A stretch of 64,000 nt of DNA. Source: Lactuca virosa (lineage: Eukaryota; Streptophyta; Magnoliopsida; Asterales; Asteraceae). Of this stretch, positions 10,613 to 24,060 are shown piece by piece (within the stretch, counting starts at the first letter, position 1; the number at the start of each line of letters is the position of its first letter). Position numbers and translations under genes: made by a program. The DNA is taken from positions 122,819,376 to 122,883,375 of the forward strand of contig CAKMRJ010005634.1 of NCBI GenBank assembly GCA_928212115.1, written 5' to 3'. The notes under the pieces were generated by a model. It made no database searches and had not been told where the DNA came from. It was given only the letters and a program-made list of their open reading frames with translations.

Positions 10613-13600
10613 AAGTACATGCTGATTCTGATCGCGAAGATGGATTTCAATCGCATGGTTCGGTGATCAGAATTTTAGGCTATTACTAAGACTTATGATA
10701 TTATATTGCTTAGGAATAGATAACACAAGGTTTTCATATGATTGTAAGGATAAGTTTTTCCGCAAAGTTTTAAAATAAAAGAAAAAAGGTTTTGATTTAT
10801 TTATTTTAAGTATCCTTACAATGGCATTTGTGAAAAGTTGTTGCTTATAAGATTCCATTGATAGCAATATTGGAAAAATGGATTTGATTCTTTCGGTTGT
10901 GGTAGTGTCTAATATTACCAAATAAGGAAAGATTCTCATCACCCAAGGTTCAATTGGACCGAAACTTGGAATCATGCAAGTTGTATAGTATGATGAATGA
11001 GAACTTTCAGCTTGGAAAATTAAGACTAATTCCTTATGTGAATAAGGAAAGGACTAAGGGATCGAGTACACATTCTTGTGCACTGGTCAAGTCCACCACA
11101 AAAGATCAAGAAGACTATTCGTCATGATTTACTTAAGTTCAGTAAATATGGTTATACTTATAAGTTTAAGTATAAGTCTGTAGCATTGGAGAAGTTTCAA
11201 TGTGAGACAGAACGAATAAGAAGAATCAAGGTATGGCAAAAAGATAAAAGTTTCTCAAATCTGAAAAGATGGGAGAGTACTTTAGTATCATGTTTATGAT
11301 CATCTTAATGATTAAGATACCATATCACAATTGGTCCTCTAAAGTCATTTAGTGCATTCTTATGACTAAGAAGAGGAGTCATGAATGTTGAAATGGTTAA
11401 ATCAAAAAGATGAGTCATACTTCGTTCCAAAACAATTCTTAGAGTCATACTCCAAGATTGTAACTTGAGTGACATATCTTAAAGAGGGTTTGTTAACACT
11501 AGTCAAATGTAAGAGTAAAAGGTTATCTACTCTTGTACATTTGAAATTGGTAAGTTGTGATGTTTTGGATAAAACAGAGACCAACTTAGGCCAATTGTGT
11601 AAAGTGTTAGTCTTGATAAAGAATCCGCACTATCTCTTGAATATTTGACAAGGGAGTCTTATATGTCAAGAGGACAGTGGGAGTCTTAAAGCTCTTGAAA
11701 GTTTCAAGACTTAATCAAGAATAAAACCTAAAGTCCTTCACTAGCACACGACTTGAGGTTTATAACCTATCGTGTTGAAATTTTTGTGCCTATTCAAGTT
11801 GGCTTTGCATAGGAGTTCTGAGAGTTCTCAATTGGTTGCACAACTACTTGGAAGCAATGGCAGGCACCTGAGCTGCCAAATGGCAAGAATTTAAGATTGC
11901 ACAAGTTTAATCAATATGAGTTTGGATTTGTCACTAACCTTGTCTTGTGATTATGGTTTTGACAAATTCACATGGATAAGAACACATACACTATTAAATC
12001 TAAGTGTCATAAGGTTTCTCTCCGATTCATGAAAATGATGGTGAGGAAACACTTTCACTAAGTAGATTTTAGCTAGATAGCAATTGTGATATTTGCATTC
12101 TCAAAGTCGTTAGTGGAGCGTGTGTGGTTACCGGCACACTAACATGGACTTGTGAGAAGTGGCAAAGGTCTAAACAATTGAGACTATGATTACGACATCC
12201 CTTTTCATAGTTCTAAAATTGTTTAGACACACATGTGAGCTATCTAAGAGAGGTGTATGATTTTGATAAAGTTTTATCAAAACAATCTAGTATCAGAAAT
12301 CTGAACTTTGGTAAGAAAGTCAGCTGATTTCTGAGTACATGTCAAAGCTAGTGGGAGCATAAGTGTTATGCTAATAATCATCATGTTAGTGGGAGCATGA
12401 TAATTATGACAAGGGTTGCAAGTTAGCAATGTTAATTATAGAAAACAAAAGTTTCAATTCGTGAGGTTGCAGGGGTTGAAAAAGTTGTTTTGCTATAATT
12501 AAGGGAGAGGAAATTATACTTCATTTCAATTCTAAAAGCTTAGATTGAGATTTTAATCGTATTTAATCAAGGATATATATATGAATTTCATGTTGGAATG
12601 GCTCAACATAAGGAAATTCTATATATGGGTCCATTATTTGCGTTCTAAAATTCGATTATGATTACGGCATCCCTTTTCATAATCTGAATTTTGAGAACTT
12701 GGCAAATTGAAATGGAATATTATAGCAAAAGACTGGTTTAGTCTTTATGTGAGACATCATGAATCGTGTCCCATATGCTTCGGATATAGGATCGATTACA
12801 TGTGCTATATTCATCCTTTCTAAAATTTTCCAAATGCCTGGGGCATTATGAAGGGAAAAGGTCTCTAGAATTGGATATGACTAAAATGATTAAGCAATTG
12901 TCGAGGACAATCTAAGGTTTACCAAAGATTGTTGCTCAAGGACAGTTGGAAGTATAATGTTAATTGGGAGGACCATATTGACACATCTGTAAGGAGGCAA
13001 CTCTTGTTCAGAAGTGATAGTCAAAATAGAATATGGAAATGTTTCAAAGTTAGAAATTATTCAATCTGTGTAAGATTAGGAAACTTAATGAAAGAAGGAT
13101 GTTTCCAAGGAGCTGATCTGCTTTGGAATGCTTTGTAATGATTGTTGTCAAGTCTTTCTGACTTTGTGCATAATCATTAAGAGGATCAATGCATATAAGT
13201 TTAGAATCTAACAGATTTCAGTAAATGGCATGAATTGGAATTTTTGCATTTGCAGTAAGGATTTGGGACTGTGAAAAGAGGATCATGGGAGTGATGTTCA
13301 ATTGATCTATTTTACAAAGTAAAGATCATATAGACAAACATAGTATGCATACTTGGTGTATGGCATGACTAGTGTTTAGAAAACATAGTGTACATGCTTG
13401 GAGCATAGGACAACTATTGTTTTAAATTCAAGTATAAAGTTGATAAAACCGAAACAATGAATAATGAGTAATCAGTATGGTGATAAATAAAAGTGTTTAT
13501 TTATATTCATAGGGTTTGATGCCATATTTGATTCATTTATTCTTGTGTTTCACTTTGCATGTTTTGACTTCCAGAAAACTAAGTCGCTCTTCCTGAATGA

Positions 13601-14326
13601 TTAAGTTATTCAAACCATCCACAGTCGGTCATATGTTGGAAGTAGATATGAATCAAGACTGTCATGGGTTGGTTTGTACAGGTCCAAGTTGGTGGACCAA
13701 AGTGGTGCTACAACACTCATGAGTGCTCATAAGTGCTCATAAGTTCTGAGTATTGGATTCAACCCGCGCTCATTTGAATCACTTCATGGATTTTATCACG
13801 AGTGATCATGAGACGATAATATCTTATATTCTTCAAACCTAGAGATATGAGTTGTTACTATGAGTTGGTTATACATTGATTGCACGAAAACGCATTGGTA
13901 ACTCGATGTTATAAAACGTGCCTTTGTGTATGATTCAACAAGTAGTAGAACAAGCCATATGAGTCGAAGTTTATCCATTCCTTTTACCTTCGGGATAAAA
14001 GCGATATCTGGTGGCCCCTCGATGATTTAAAGATGATACATGTGAGTGCTTGGCCAAGCCAGGACTGATTTGATTTGTTCAATCAGTCAGTCATCATGAA
14101 TCGGAAATCGGGAGGAAACAACAAATGGACAGAGAGAATGATTGATAATCCATGTCTCAGTCCATATGATATCTAGAATGGAGGAATATATGATCCCTTA
14201 TCTAATGGACAAGTCATTGACAAAGGTCAGAGTTCATCGACAAGGTCAGAGTTCGACAGAAGCTTTTGAGAGCTACGATTGCTGATCGGTTCCTGAAGTC
14301 ATACGCAATAATAGTTTTAGACTTAT
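10613..14326 (+). other. Non-coding 3' internal region of Copia-like copy 1
   Basis: About 3.7 kb with no frame resembling Pol on either strand; the open frames are all short and unconserved. It includes a third copy of the GTTAGTGGAGCG module (12107-12143), followed by gattacgacatccc (about 12188), a further gattacggcatccc near 12660, and a repeated gctagtgggagcat phrase near 12350-12400. The same order occurs in copy 2 on the opposite strand and in part in copy 3. Confidence 0.7.
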
Positions 14327-14339
14327 CCAAGTGGGAGAC

Positions 14340-15095
14340 TGTTGGATTAATGTCTAAGTCCATAACTATAATTGGTAAGACTTGACCCGACCCGGCATGG
14401 TCCATTTGGGTTGCATGGCATCATGCATTTGGATAGACTATAATGAGAGAAATAACACTTAAGGTTGGTTAATATATTATAAGTTCTAATATATTAATAA
14501 GGTTATTTAATTAGTATTGATCAAGAATTAATTTGGAATTAATTAAGTAATCAAAAGGAGACTAATTAATTAAATATATGGGTTGATTGTGTAAATCATT
14601 CATTCTTATATATGTGGGCTTGTGATCCAGATTCCTTATGTTGGACTAAGTCCATGGGGTGACCCATGGATACTCCATGGAGGTTAAAATCCATGGAGCA
14701 TAAGGAATGGGTAAAGTTATGAGTTACATGGTGTAACCCTAATAGCCACCATATAAAAGAATCCCATGGCTCAAGAAATCGTGCACTAATGTGTGAGTGT
14801 GAGGGCTAGACGATTTCAAGGAGTGTTCAAGTTTCTCTCAAGTTATTCCAAGTGTATTTGGTGTTGTGTGAACCATTTGAGGTGTCACACTTGGGGCACT
14901 AGGCACTCAAGCTTCATGAAGACATTCTACATCAAAGAGGTATGTATTCTATCGTGTTATATTTATTATTTTGTATGCTAGATTAGGATAATACCTTGGA
15001 TGTTCATAATTGTATGTATAATAGAGAAAACATAGATCCAATGTATTTAGGGTTGCATGTACACTTAGGAGTGTTAGAATGCTCATAACCCAACA
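14340..15095 (+). repeat. 3' LTR of Copia-like copy 1
   Basis: This 756-base LTR begins tgttggatta and ends cccaaca. It is clearly related to the copy 2 LTRs in reverse orientation. It has a TATA-like atataaaaga at 14751-14760. It is followed by catac, the expected target-duplication position, but the left partner is outside the window. Confidence 0.85.
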
Positions 15096-16645
15096 CATAC
15101 AATGGGCCCCACCCAACTTCCATCGGGACCTGCCTGGTACGGATCTGTCAGTAACATACGATGGGCCACACCTAATACTCTCATCATGCCTCGCCTGGCA
15201 TCGGGACCCGTCCGACACACACACAAATACATAAAAACCATGCAAGAGTCACACAGACATCTAGCATTCTAATAACATTAATCTATGGGTCGGCATTGGT
15301 GCCTTCAACCCGCTAAACAGTGTGAGAAGACTCACCTCGATCAGCTAATAAACAAATAACAATCGGGCTGTTGAACCGTGAAATTCCCACACTAAAACAT
15401 AATTAATAAAACCCTAATTAGCAATTAGGTCATTAACCAAAACTGAGAGTCCAATTCCTTAACTCGAACTTCTAGGGTGAAAGATTGTTTTACCCTTCCC
15501 TTATTGGGCCTAACCTATCACGGTCCAACCCAAACTAGCCCAAGGTCCAAAAAGGCCCAAGGGACCTAAAGCCCCCATGGACCAAAAGGCATAAGATAAA
15601 ATAATGGCCCAACACCCTAAATCCCAAAAAGGCTCCCTGGTGAGTAGGTTATGCGTATCACCAGTATCCCCCGCATACTAGGTCGCGACACAAGAACTGG
15701 AAACCCAGACACGTATGCTCATAGTACGCTTACGTACGCACGGTATACGCTCTAGTAAACCCAAAACACTATTAAGCACTTAATGCTATAAGTCCAGACT
15801 TCCAATTTGCAGATCTAGGTCTTGGGGAAAATCTTAAACGATAAAGTCACCAACTTGATACCTTTGCATGTCTCAAAGAGACTCAAGTCCAAGATTTAAC
15901 ATTCTACTTCCATCAAATGATCATTAACTCATGCGTGGTTGATCTACAACCATCAAGATACAAACTTTATGAACAAAGAACCTCCGAAACATCAAAAGGG
16001 ACAACTCAAATATTCTAGAATAACATTTATTCATAAGAACTCACTCAGGGGACCAAAATATGTTCCAAAACTCAACTAGTCCTAGATCTAAGCATAAAGT
16101 AGCCAAGGTCAGGACTTTATACCTCTGTGAAGATGAAAAGGATGGTTGGACCCTGGATCTACAAGCTCCTACTTGATCAATGCTCCTCAACCAAGGTTCT
16201 TCTTCTTCAAGATACACCAACATATACCAAAACACACATAGAGATCAACTTTCTTTAGAAATGGATTAGGGTTTCGAGATAATGCTCAAAAGGGGAAATG
16301 GAGGTTGATAAGGAGAGAGCCTTGGGACATAAGGTATTTAAATAGGGTGAAAACCCTAAAAATTAGGGTTGCCCCTAACTCATGTACGCCCAGCGTACTA
16401 GGGGGTTAACCTCGTGTCAAGCACTCTTCGAAGTACGCCCAACGTACCTTGTGTACACCCAGCATACGAGGTCCTTAAACCAAAATAACAGAGAAATAAA
16501 TAGTTAAAGAATTTACCTGACATATCGGGCCTTACATAAAATATTTAAAATTATTTAAAATGGTTATATTATTTACATTAACATTGAGTCTGGAATCACA
16601 TGAGTGTTCATCCAGTTCGCTCAAACCAGGGCTCTGATACCAACT
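15096..16645 (-). repeat. Gypsy LTR fragment plus remnant of its internal region
   Basis: Read on the minus strand this resembles the middle-to-end of other Gypsy LTRs here, with ggcattggtgccttcaaccc and a gagaagactcacctcg block (15290-15345) matching 7980-8030 and 48440-48485. Two GTACG-N5-CGTAC palindromes are at 16384-16398 and 16433-16447. After about 16536 come roughly 100 bases of leader ending in the primer-site complement gctctgatacca (16631-16642). An element seems to have lost almost its whole internal region. Its left part was cut by insertion of Copia copy 1. Confidence 0.6.
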
Positions 16646-17663
16646 TGTAATGTCCCAATTTTCAACCCATATTTTTCATTTTTATTTATTAAAATATATC
16701 ATAATGTAATTTACATTATGCGGAAACATGTTGCGAATATGCGTGTGTACAGTCGAACCTTTCCCTTTTCACAAATCAATGAAGTAGCTGAAAAACATTT
16801 ATATTTAACTGGGTAAACATGAGGCTTAGTGAGTTCCCCAAAATACCATATACAACAATACATATACAATGCATACACATAATGGCCTTCAGTATAAAGT
16901 TGCTTCGCCCTTGGCCTTCAATACGTAGCTGGTCCGCCCTTTTTGCACATAACGTATAGTTTGTAACGCCAATTTCGAGGTATTTGCAATGTTGGCCTTG
17001 CTTTTTATTAACCTTGCATTTTGGTCCCAAACGTCAGGCGTTGGGAATGGAACATCGATCCATTCGCTGCCTGCCATATGTCAAAACCCCATTTTGTCCA
17101 TGTTGCACCTTCTAGAAGCTGCGCATTGCATGCTTTGTGCACGCCGTGCAAAACATGGATTTTGTAAGTTCCATATCTTCTTCATACGAGCTCTGTTTTC
17201 AACGTTCTTTATATCCACGCATTGTTATCGACGAGATCTACAAATTTCATTCAGACTTCGTCGGCTAATTCTCATTTTGTTTTTTTATAGTTATATTTTT
17301 GTAGGCTTAGTCTGTTAAAGTATGTATAAAAATCATAAATATCTCATACAATATCCGTTCTCGACTGTCTTTAAATCAACAGATAGATATTGACGAGATC
17401 ATCAACTCTTGTTTAGATTGTTTTTCCTAACAATCAACCGATCTTAATTTAAGTATCTGTGTAGCACACTACTACGCTGCAACTTCTAAAAATCATAACT
17501 TCCTATTATGAAGTCAGATTTGGATGTTCTCTATACGCACACTCTCGATTTTGTGATTACTACGACTTTTGTCAAGACTATTTATCCTAAATAGTCTTCT
17601 ATCAAAAACGTTTATTTAGCGTAATTGGTCATTTATAATGTAAAGTGAAAATGGGGTGTTACA
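16646..17663 (-). repeat. 5' LTR of the collapsed Gypsy element
   Basis: The LTR has terminal tgtaatg and gtgttaca and sits next to the primer-site complement. Its U3 (17160-17640), read on the minus strand, contains modules such as gatagaagac...ttaggataaata that match the U3 of the solo LTR at 17975 in the opposite orientation. No coding content was found. Confidence 0.75.
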
Positions 17664-17974
17664 AATCAAATGTTTGTTACAAAAAGTTTCGACAAATTAG
17701 ACTCTTGTGACTTGACTTCTATAGTGAAAACTAATAATGATGCTTCTTGCAAGAATCATTTTTGGTCTGAATCTATAGATAATAGTAACGAAACAATAGG
17801 ACTTTCTGTAAACACCTCATGGAGAGTTAAGAATAGATATATGTATGAACCTTTGAATGCAATTTCTGGTGAACAAAGTATTGTTGATAATTCCAACAAT
17901 CAAGATGCAAAATCCATTTCTAAGAAACATTGTGAGGCAAATGATGTGAAGGAAAGTCAAAGATAAGTATTGAA
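17664..17974 (+). pseudogene. Copia gag/pol relic, upstream piece
   Basis: An open stretch of 98 codons (17670-17966) rich in Ser, Asn and Lys shows no named domain. It continues, after removal of the 18-kb insertion 17975-36007 and a one-base shift, into the Lys-rich stretch at 36020 onward, which leads to a Copia protease-type DSG motif. I therefore read it as the spacer between gag and protease of an old Copia element. The final ttgaa is the target site duplicated by the insertion. Confidence 0.55.
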
Positions 17975-18866
17975 TGTAACGCCGACAGATTCGGGCTAAG
18001 ACAATTTAGAGATAATAAGTGTCAAAAATGACTTTTTGATAGAAGATTACTTAGGACAAATAATATTAGCAAAAGTTATAGTATATGTGACAAGGATTCC
18101 ATACATATAAAGAACGCTAAAATCCGACTTCAAATGAAGAAGTGATGCTTCTTCGAAGTTTCACGATTAAACCGACACGACTCTATGTATCGAAAAAAGT
18201 GATTTTTTGATAAATTACTTTTTAGCCTTAGTAATCTAAACGAAAGTCATAGTATTCTTTAAACCGAGAGTGTGCATATAAAGAACGTCCAAATTTGACT
18301 TCACTAGAGGAAGTTATGATTTTTCAAAGTTTCATCGTAGCAGTGTAGGCACAAAAATCGAATTTTAGATCGGTCGATTTTTAACCAAAATGATCTAAAT
18401 GAGAATTGAAGATCTCATTAATAGGAGTTCAACGATAAAAACATAGTCGAAAACGGAGTCCGTATATGAATTTTACACGGTTATTAACAATGTAATCTCC
18501 CCAGACTGTTAAATTTATGATCGGTCGAGAATAAGCCGATGGAGTCAAAAGGAAAGTTGTAGTAATCATAAATACCTACGTGCGGATATAAAGAACGTAA
18601 AAAACGGAGCTCTTCTACGAACGTTAAGATTTTTTGAAGATTTGCAGTTTTACCTGCGTCCGGTGCCATGCGTCAGCACCAGGCGAAGCCTTGGTGCCTA
18701 CGCAAGCTCACGAAGTGAGAGGCCCCTGCACAGCTTATAAATAGAGCCAAATTTCACTCATTTCATCACACCTTTCCATTCCATTATCTCCTAAACCCAC
18801 CAAGGCCTCAATGCCTTTCTCCAGCACTTCTTAGGTGTTAGTAGCGAAGCTCCGGAGTATCAGAAA
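17975..18866 (+). repeat. Solo LTR, U3 piece
   Basis: It holds degenerate repeats built around tataaagaacg...gaagttatga (18103, 18272 and 18582 regions), about 150-170 bases apart for the first two. A TATA box, ttataaata, is at about 18736-18744. It ends at the Gypsy-2 target site agaaa. Confidence 0.8.
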
Positions 18867-20643
18867 TGTAACACCGTAAATTTTCAAACAAAATTTTCAT
18901 TTAAAATCACATAATTCTCATAACACATTTCACAAAAATCTCATTTATTTAATTGACAAATCGCAACTCCATAATTGTTTAATTACAACTCCAGGATCCT
19001 CAAAACATAACTCTTTCTCTGGTGTGTACAATCAAGCCGGCGTCTTCCCACGATCCCGAAAAGAACCTGAAACACATATCACATAACACTGTAAGCACGA
19101 AGCTTAGTGAGTTCCCCAAGATACCACACACACCTATTTAGCCACTCGAGGCTATAACTCAGTAAGACCCTCCGGTCAATGTGTCTCAGTGGGACCCTAT
19201 GGTCGCTCAACTCCGTAACTCAACAAAACACAACATACATATCACAAAGACAAATAAGCAGGATATCTCAATACATAGTATATGCACATAAGACCCTCCG
19301 GTCACACATAGGTTACCACTCAAGGTAAGTATAGTGAGAAGACTCATCTCGGATGATGAACAATCCCTATAACGCTGCTGCCACGCGTCGGCCTCTAAAT
19401 CTGAGCCAAACCCACAATTATCTCAATTAGGAACTAAGTCCAAACTCTCACTCATTACGTCTAAAGGTAGTCCACTAACCAGCCCATCAATGACCTAAAA
19501 CCCGTTGGGCCCACCAAGGCCCAATAATAGATGGGCTCTCCCAAGGCCCAATGATCCAGGCCCAACCCTTAAGGCCCAATAATAAATTCAGCCCAAAAAG
19601 CTCACAGAGAGGTTACGCGGGGCGTACCTCTCGTGGTACGCTCAGCGTACTCACGCATGTATATAACTGATCGGGGACACCAACCCAGTACGCGGGGCGT
19701 ACACCCAATTTTGCTTAGTCCATTCTCTTGGTCCTAACCCGTTAAGACCTTAGCTCATTTCTCAGATCTGGACTCCCTAATAGCTCTTACTCCATAAAGT
19801 CAGTGACTTTAAGCCTTTGCATGGTTGATAAGGTCACAAACACACAAAACTCTTACTCTCTTAACTTCAAATGCTCATATCTCACGCATGGGCTGATTCT
19901 CATGTTCAAGACCTCATTTTTATGGATCCTCTCCACTAGAAACACTTAAAAGGACATATATTAAGCTCTGGAGTGCAACAACTCATAAAGCCTCAAGCTT
20001 TGGGACCAAAAACCCTAAATTGGACCACATCATGCACAAAACTAAAGAATGGGAAAACTTTAAGCTTTATACCTTCAAATGATGCCCCAACCATAGAAAA
20101 GCTCAGATCCAAAGCCTGGACTCCAACTCCATTCTCTTCCATGTTTTCTCTTCTCTTCAAGAACACACAAACACTCTCAAAGGCTCACAATGCACTCACA
20201 AGCTCAAAACGAGGTTAGGGCACATTTAGGGTTGATGTCTGAGAATGGTGGCCAGAAATGAGGCCATCATATCCTTTATATAGGGGACTCACCCGAAATT
20301 AGAGTTTTCACTCTGGGCCTAGTATGCCCAACGTACACTCTAGTACGCCCAACGTACTAGGTGGCTCCGCTTAAAAATCACGCACATGAGTACGCTAAGC
20401 GTACACACACGTACGCCCAGCGTACTCCGCTTCCGCCTTTTTCAATTAAAGGGCTTATCCTACTATAACTTCAAACTTCCATTGCTTCCTCGATATAACT
20501 CCGTTTCCAATGAATCTCATATCATCGGAAAGGTGACGAGATGCCCTATGCTCCTAGAAACTCGTCGCAACCCCGAGACTTCCTCATGCCCGGGTTGCAG
20601 TCCACGAACCCTAATCACGGACGATCTGAAACAGAATGTTACA
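18867..20643 (-). repeat. 3' LTR of Gypsy-2
   Basis: It begins tgtaacacc and ends atgttaca. The probable promoter TATATAAAGG on the minus strand is at about 20272-20284. GTACG palindromes lie upstream of it at 20343-20357, 20390-20404 and 20411-20425, and others lie downstream at 19636-19650 and about 19688-19702. Confidence 0.95.
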
Positions 20644-21664
20644 AGTCTCCCCCACTTGAATTTGATTTCGCCCTCGAAATCGCTCCTTATCAACATATAG
20701 ATCAAACCTAATAAGAACTCCAAATCTCAAGAATGGACATACTCTTCTGCCGCTGCGGTATTCGTCCTGTCTCTTCAGAACTTGAAAACTCTAGTGGTCC
20801 GTCTCACTGCCGGACCACCCTCGTAGGATATCATCATGTTAATCGCTCATCGAATAACAAACTCTAGGAACACTCTACTAATTATGTTTCTCTAATTGAC
20901 CTCGGTCGTAACTCAAAAGGGATGGAAAGGTAATATCCCACCAAGGACCCACCGCCTGAGAAGCTATCAGAACTCTTCTGAAGGAATGATCCTCAACTCC
21001 CATAATTATAAGCCCCAGTTCCTCTCAAATGTTCCTTCCGACCCTGAACACCAGGTCAACTCCCGACCTGACGGTTGGACCTCCAAGGGCTACTCATTGC
21101 TTGTCCAACCAGTCATTCTTTATAACTCCCTTTGACACTAGCCATCTCAGCCCTTCATGTGACACGCGAAGTCACGAAGTTCGCCTTACCTCAAGCGAAC
21201 ACTACACTCCCCTCCTGGAGTCGCCTTTCTTCCGACCTCTGTCGTCTACTACTTACTAGCTCCGTGTGTCTCATTGTCCTTTCCAAACCAACGAACCAGA
21301 TCACTCAAGTCTAAAACATCAGACGGAAACACATCTCCCTCAGAATGAGATCCACCCGAAATCTCAAACTGCTCGTCCTCCACACAGATAGAACCAACTC
21401 ACCCACCAGAGTCTGGTCCGACACAGAGTTGGAACCACTCGTCCCAATCTTGCACTCAATTCATGACCCATGTTCCATGATTATACGCATGCATTGCACC
21501 TCGATCCGACCGATTCGCGACAACCCCGCTCTAACTCAAAACACAACGGTTCTCGACCACTGCCGAGATCCCAGTCTCGCCTTTGGTTCGGTCACCAGGT
21601 TCTTACAGACTCCTCTGGTAAGGGTACCTATGCCTAAGAGCCGCTCTGCGTCATACCCCGACTA

Positions 21665-22060
21665 ATAAGGTTACGGCTCCTCACAGTTATACAATACTTT
21701 CTCTCACTGATTCACGTGTTACGGCTCCCCGTAGTCCTATGGCACTCTCTTATTGTCTCGTGAATTCTACGCCCCCCCGCAATCTTGCGATATCTCTCTT
21801 TCTCTCTCACTAGCTCACAATGTTTCGGCTCCCCGCAGTCTCACAACTCTCTCTGACTCATGTATGCTACGGCTCCTTACAGTCACACGATACCTTTTCT
21901 CTTACTCACGTATGATGCGGCTCTCCGCAATCACACGATACCCTTTCTTTGACTCACGTATGATGCGGCTCTCTGCAGTTACACAATACCCTTTTCTCCC
22001 ACTAACTCATGGATGCTACGACTCCCCGTAGTCTTACAACACTCTCTTACTCACTGACTC
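21665..22060 (+). repeat. Degenerate tandem array, about 55-60 base unit
   Basis: The phrase cggctcyccgcagtc followed by acac, a tctct-rich stretch and actcacgta recurs about seven or eight times with divergence. It lies in the non-coding interior of Gypsy-2. Function is unknown. Confidence 0.6.
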
Positions 22061-23883
22061 GCCATGGGCTCACTCCATGGTTTTACCATGATAATCCTAA
22101 GTGATTACCCCCACTCGGATCCACTCGCTCTCTTATCACCTCATAATCTTATCATCAAGTCATCACTACACTGAGTTCACTAACTCATGCTCCACAACCC
22201 AACATAGATAGGTGCACACACCCACTCAGCTTATGCACCACCACTCCTGATGTAAATTCTCGTAATCCAGACACTTTTCTTAACACAAGTACACCCTTAG
22301 ACAGTCTCGCTCTGGCGACAATTAACTGATGGGTTCCCACTGGAACAATAGTCACTCGGTACTCCACTTGCAACCTCAAATCTCAAAATAATCCAAAAAT
22401 TTAGGGCGTCATACTCAGATACCCCGGTACACCATCACAAAATCTCATGATGTCTTGTCTCATACACTGATATTCCACTCGCATAGCTCGGAACCTCGAA
22501 ATACTCCAACTCACAACTTGAAACACGGAGGAATCGTCAATGTCAAGAACACGTTGACGACCATCCGATAACCCATCCTCTACGGCTCAAAACCCATGCG
22601 AGAATACTCATACTGACTCTGAAGTTGACTCCCAAAGAACTGTTGCCCCTTCCTGGAGTGCATATAATAACCCATATATTGAACTAGAAATTCTCCGCAA
22701 TCGAAACTGGACCTCAACGAGCCAACCGCCTCGAATCTCAACCACTACAACTTGGGGAGAGCTCCTAACCATGATAAAATCCCTAGCCAACGACTACTTA
22801 CTGTGGTTGCATTATCTCACTCTGCACCTCGTCTCATCCACCACTGACTCAAGTCTCATAGTTCCCGTACCGTAGATCTCCATAATCAGTTCTCTGACCG
22901 CACCTGAACAAATCTCTAATCCTCTTAAGAAACTATTAAGTTCTCCCCCACTCAGGGTTCGAACCATCACCAATTGGCATACCAACAGTATACTCCACAG
23001 ACTGTTTCACCAGGTACATTACACTTGACTCTTGGATTCGTACAACGTAACACTCGATGATCTTCCGATGAAAATCAAACAACTCTAAATATCCCGTAAC
23101 TCAGACAAAAGTCTCTGAATCCTCTCGACGTGACTACCTCTAGTCATCTCGAAGCCTCAGACCGACACATCGCCGGATACCCCAACTGTTCCGAATTAGT
23201 CCTGACTCTCCATCTGGAAATAATGCACTATCACGCACCTCGTCTCTGATTCCTCGACCAGCCTCCCATCGCAGAAATCATCATGGAAGCAAGAGACCTC
23301 ACTCTCACAGTCGATACACAACGTAGACAACGAGGGCTACTGCCCCAGTATACTCCTCTTGATCACTTGAAACCGCTGCTAAAAGCATGCCTGACTCGAC
23401 TAAGTCATCTCTTTATCCTCATCTCAGTCTCCACTAATAGCTCTCTCGTGGTATAAGGAATACCTCACAACAAACATACTGTCCGAATACTCTGGTTGAA
23501 AGGTTGCAACCCTATGCTACCCCACGGGGTTTACCTCTAACTCTGGAACCGGAAGCTCAATATCTCGTTTTGCTTCTCCCAGGGAAACGGGAACAACACA
23601 ACTCTTGTCACAGAAAGTGACATCTCAACTATCGGCCGATTGCTCAACTCAGGCCGCAATTCTCCATAAAGTCTCATCTCTACTCATCCCTGTGTCTTGC
23701 GACTCCAACTGGCATCTCACCATTGAAAAACTCCCAAAACTAACTCGATTCCCTCTCCAGATATGCTCCATTAAAACTCGATCGACATGGCCCTCTAGCC
23801 CCACACTCTATCACATCTGATCTCAGTCTGATCAATCACATTGGAATAACTGGTAGAACCAGAAGCACTAACCACCACGAATT

Positions 23884-24010
23884 ATGGTACTCAAACCATG
23901 TTGTCGCCCCTCACTTTGCTACGAATCATGGTACTCGGACCATGTTATCACTTCTCAGTCTGCTACTAATCATGGTACTCGAACCATGTTATCACTTCTC
24001 ACTCTGCTAC
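23884..24010 (+). repeat. Short tandem repeat, three units
   Basis: Three units share catggtactcgaaccatgtt...cttctcactctgctac (each about 50-58 bases). Each contains the small inverted repeat atggtac/accat. The array ends shortly before the leader palindrome of Gypsy-2. Confidence 0.6.
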
Positions 24011-24060
24011 TTAGAACCTCTGGAATTTTCCCTACTTCGAGTACGGGTCCTCTGCTTTCA

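Larger units (their letters stand above)
9266..15095 (+). mobile_element. Gag-only Copia-like element, copy 1 (5' end displaced by Gypsy-1)
   Basis: This is the right-hand part of an LTR element whose left part lies beyond Gypsy-1, outside the window. It starts in the leader (ataaaatggcagttt, matching the reverse strand near 33030 and the plus strand near 59790), passes a decayed gag, then about 3.7 kb without recognisable protease, integrase, RT or RNase H, then a polypurine tract ccaagtgggagac (14327-14339) and the 3' LTR. The same organisation in copies 2 and 3 argues that lack of pol is a family trait rather than decay of one copy. Confidence 0.85.

Noticed and set aside
16625..16645. Possible tRNA-Met gene piece (gctctgatacca)
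   Set aside because: Only the primer-binding complement is present, directly beside LTR ends. There is no cloverleaf.
21665..22060. CRISPR-like spaced repeats
   Set aside because: Repeats are degenerate, the intervening sequence is also repetitive, the context is a plant retroelement, and there are no cas genes.
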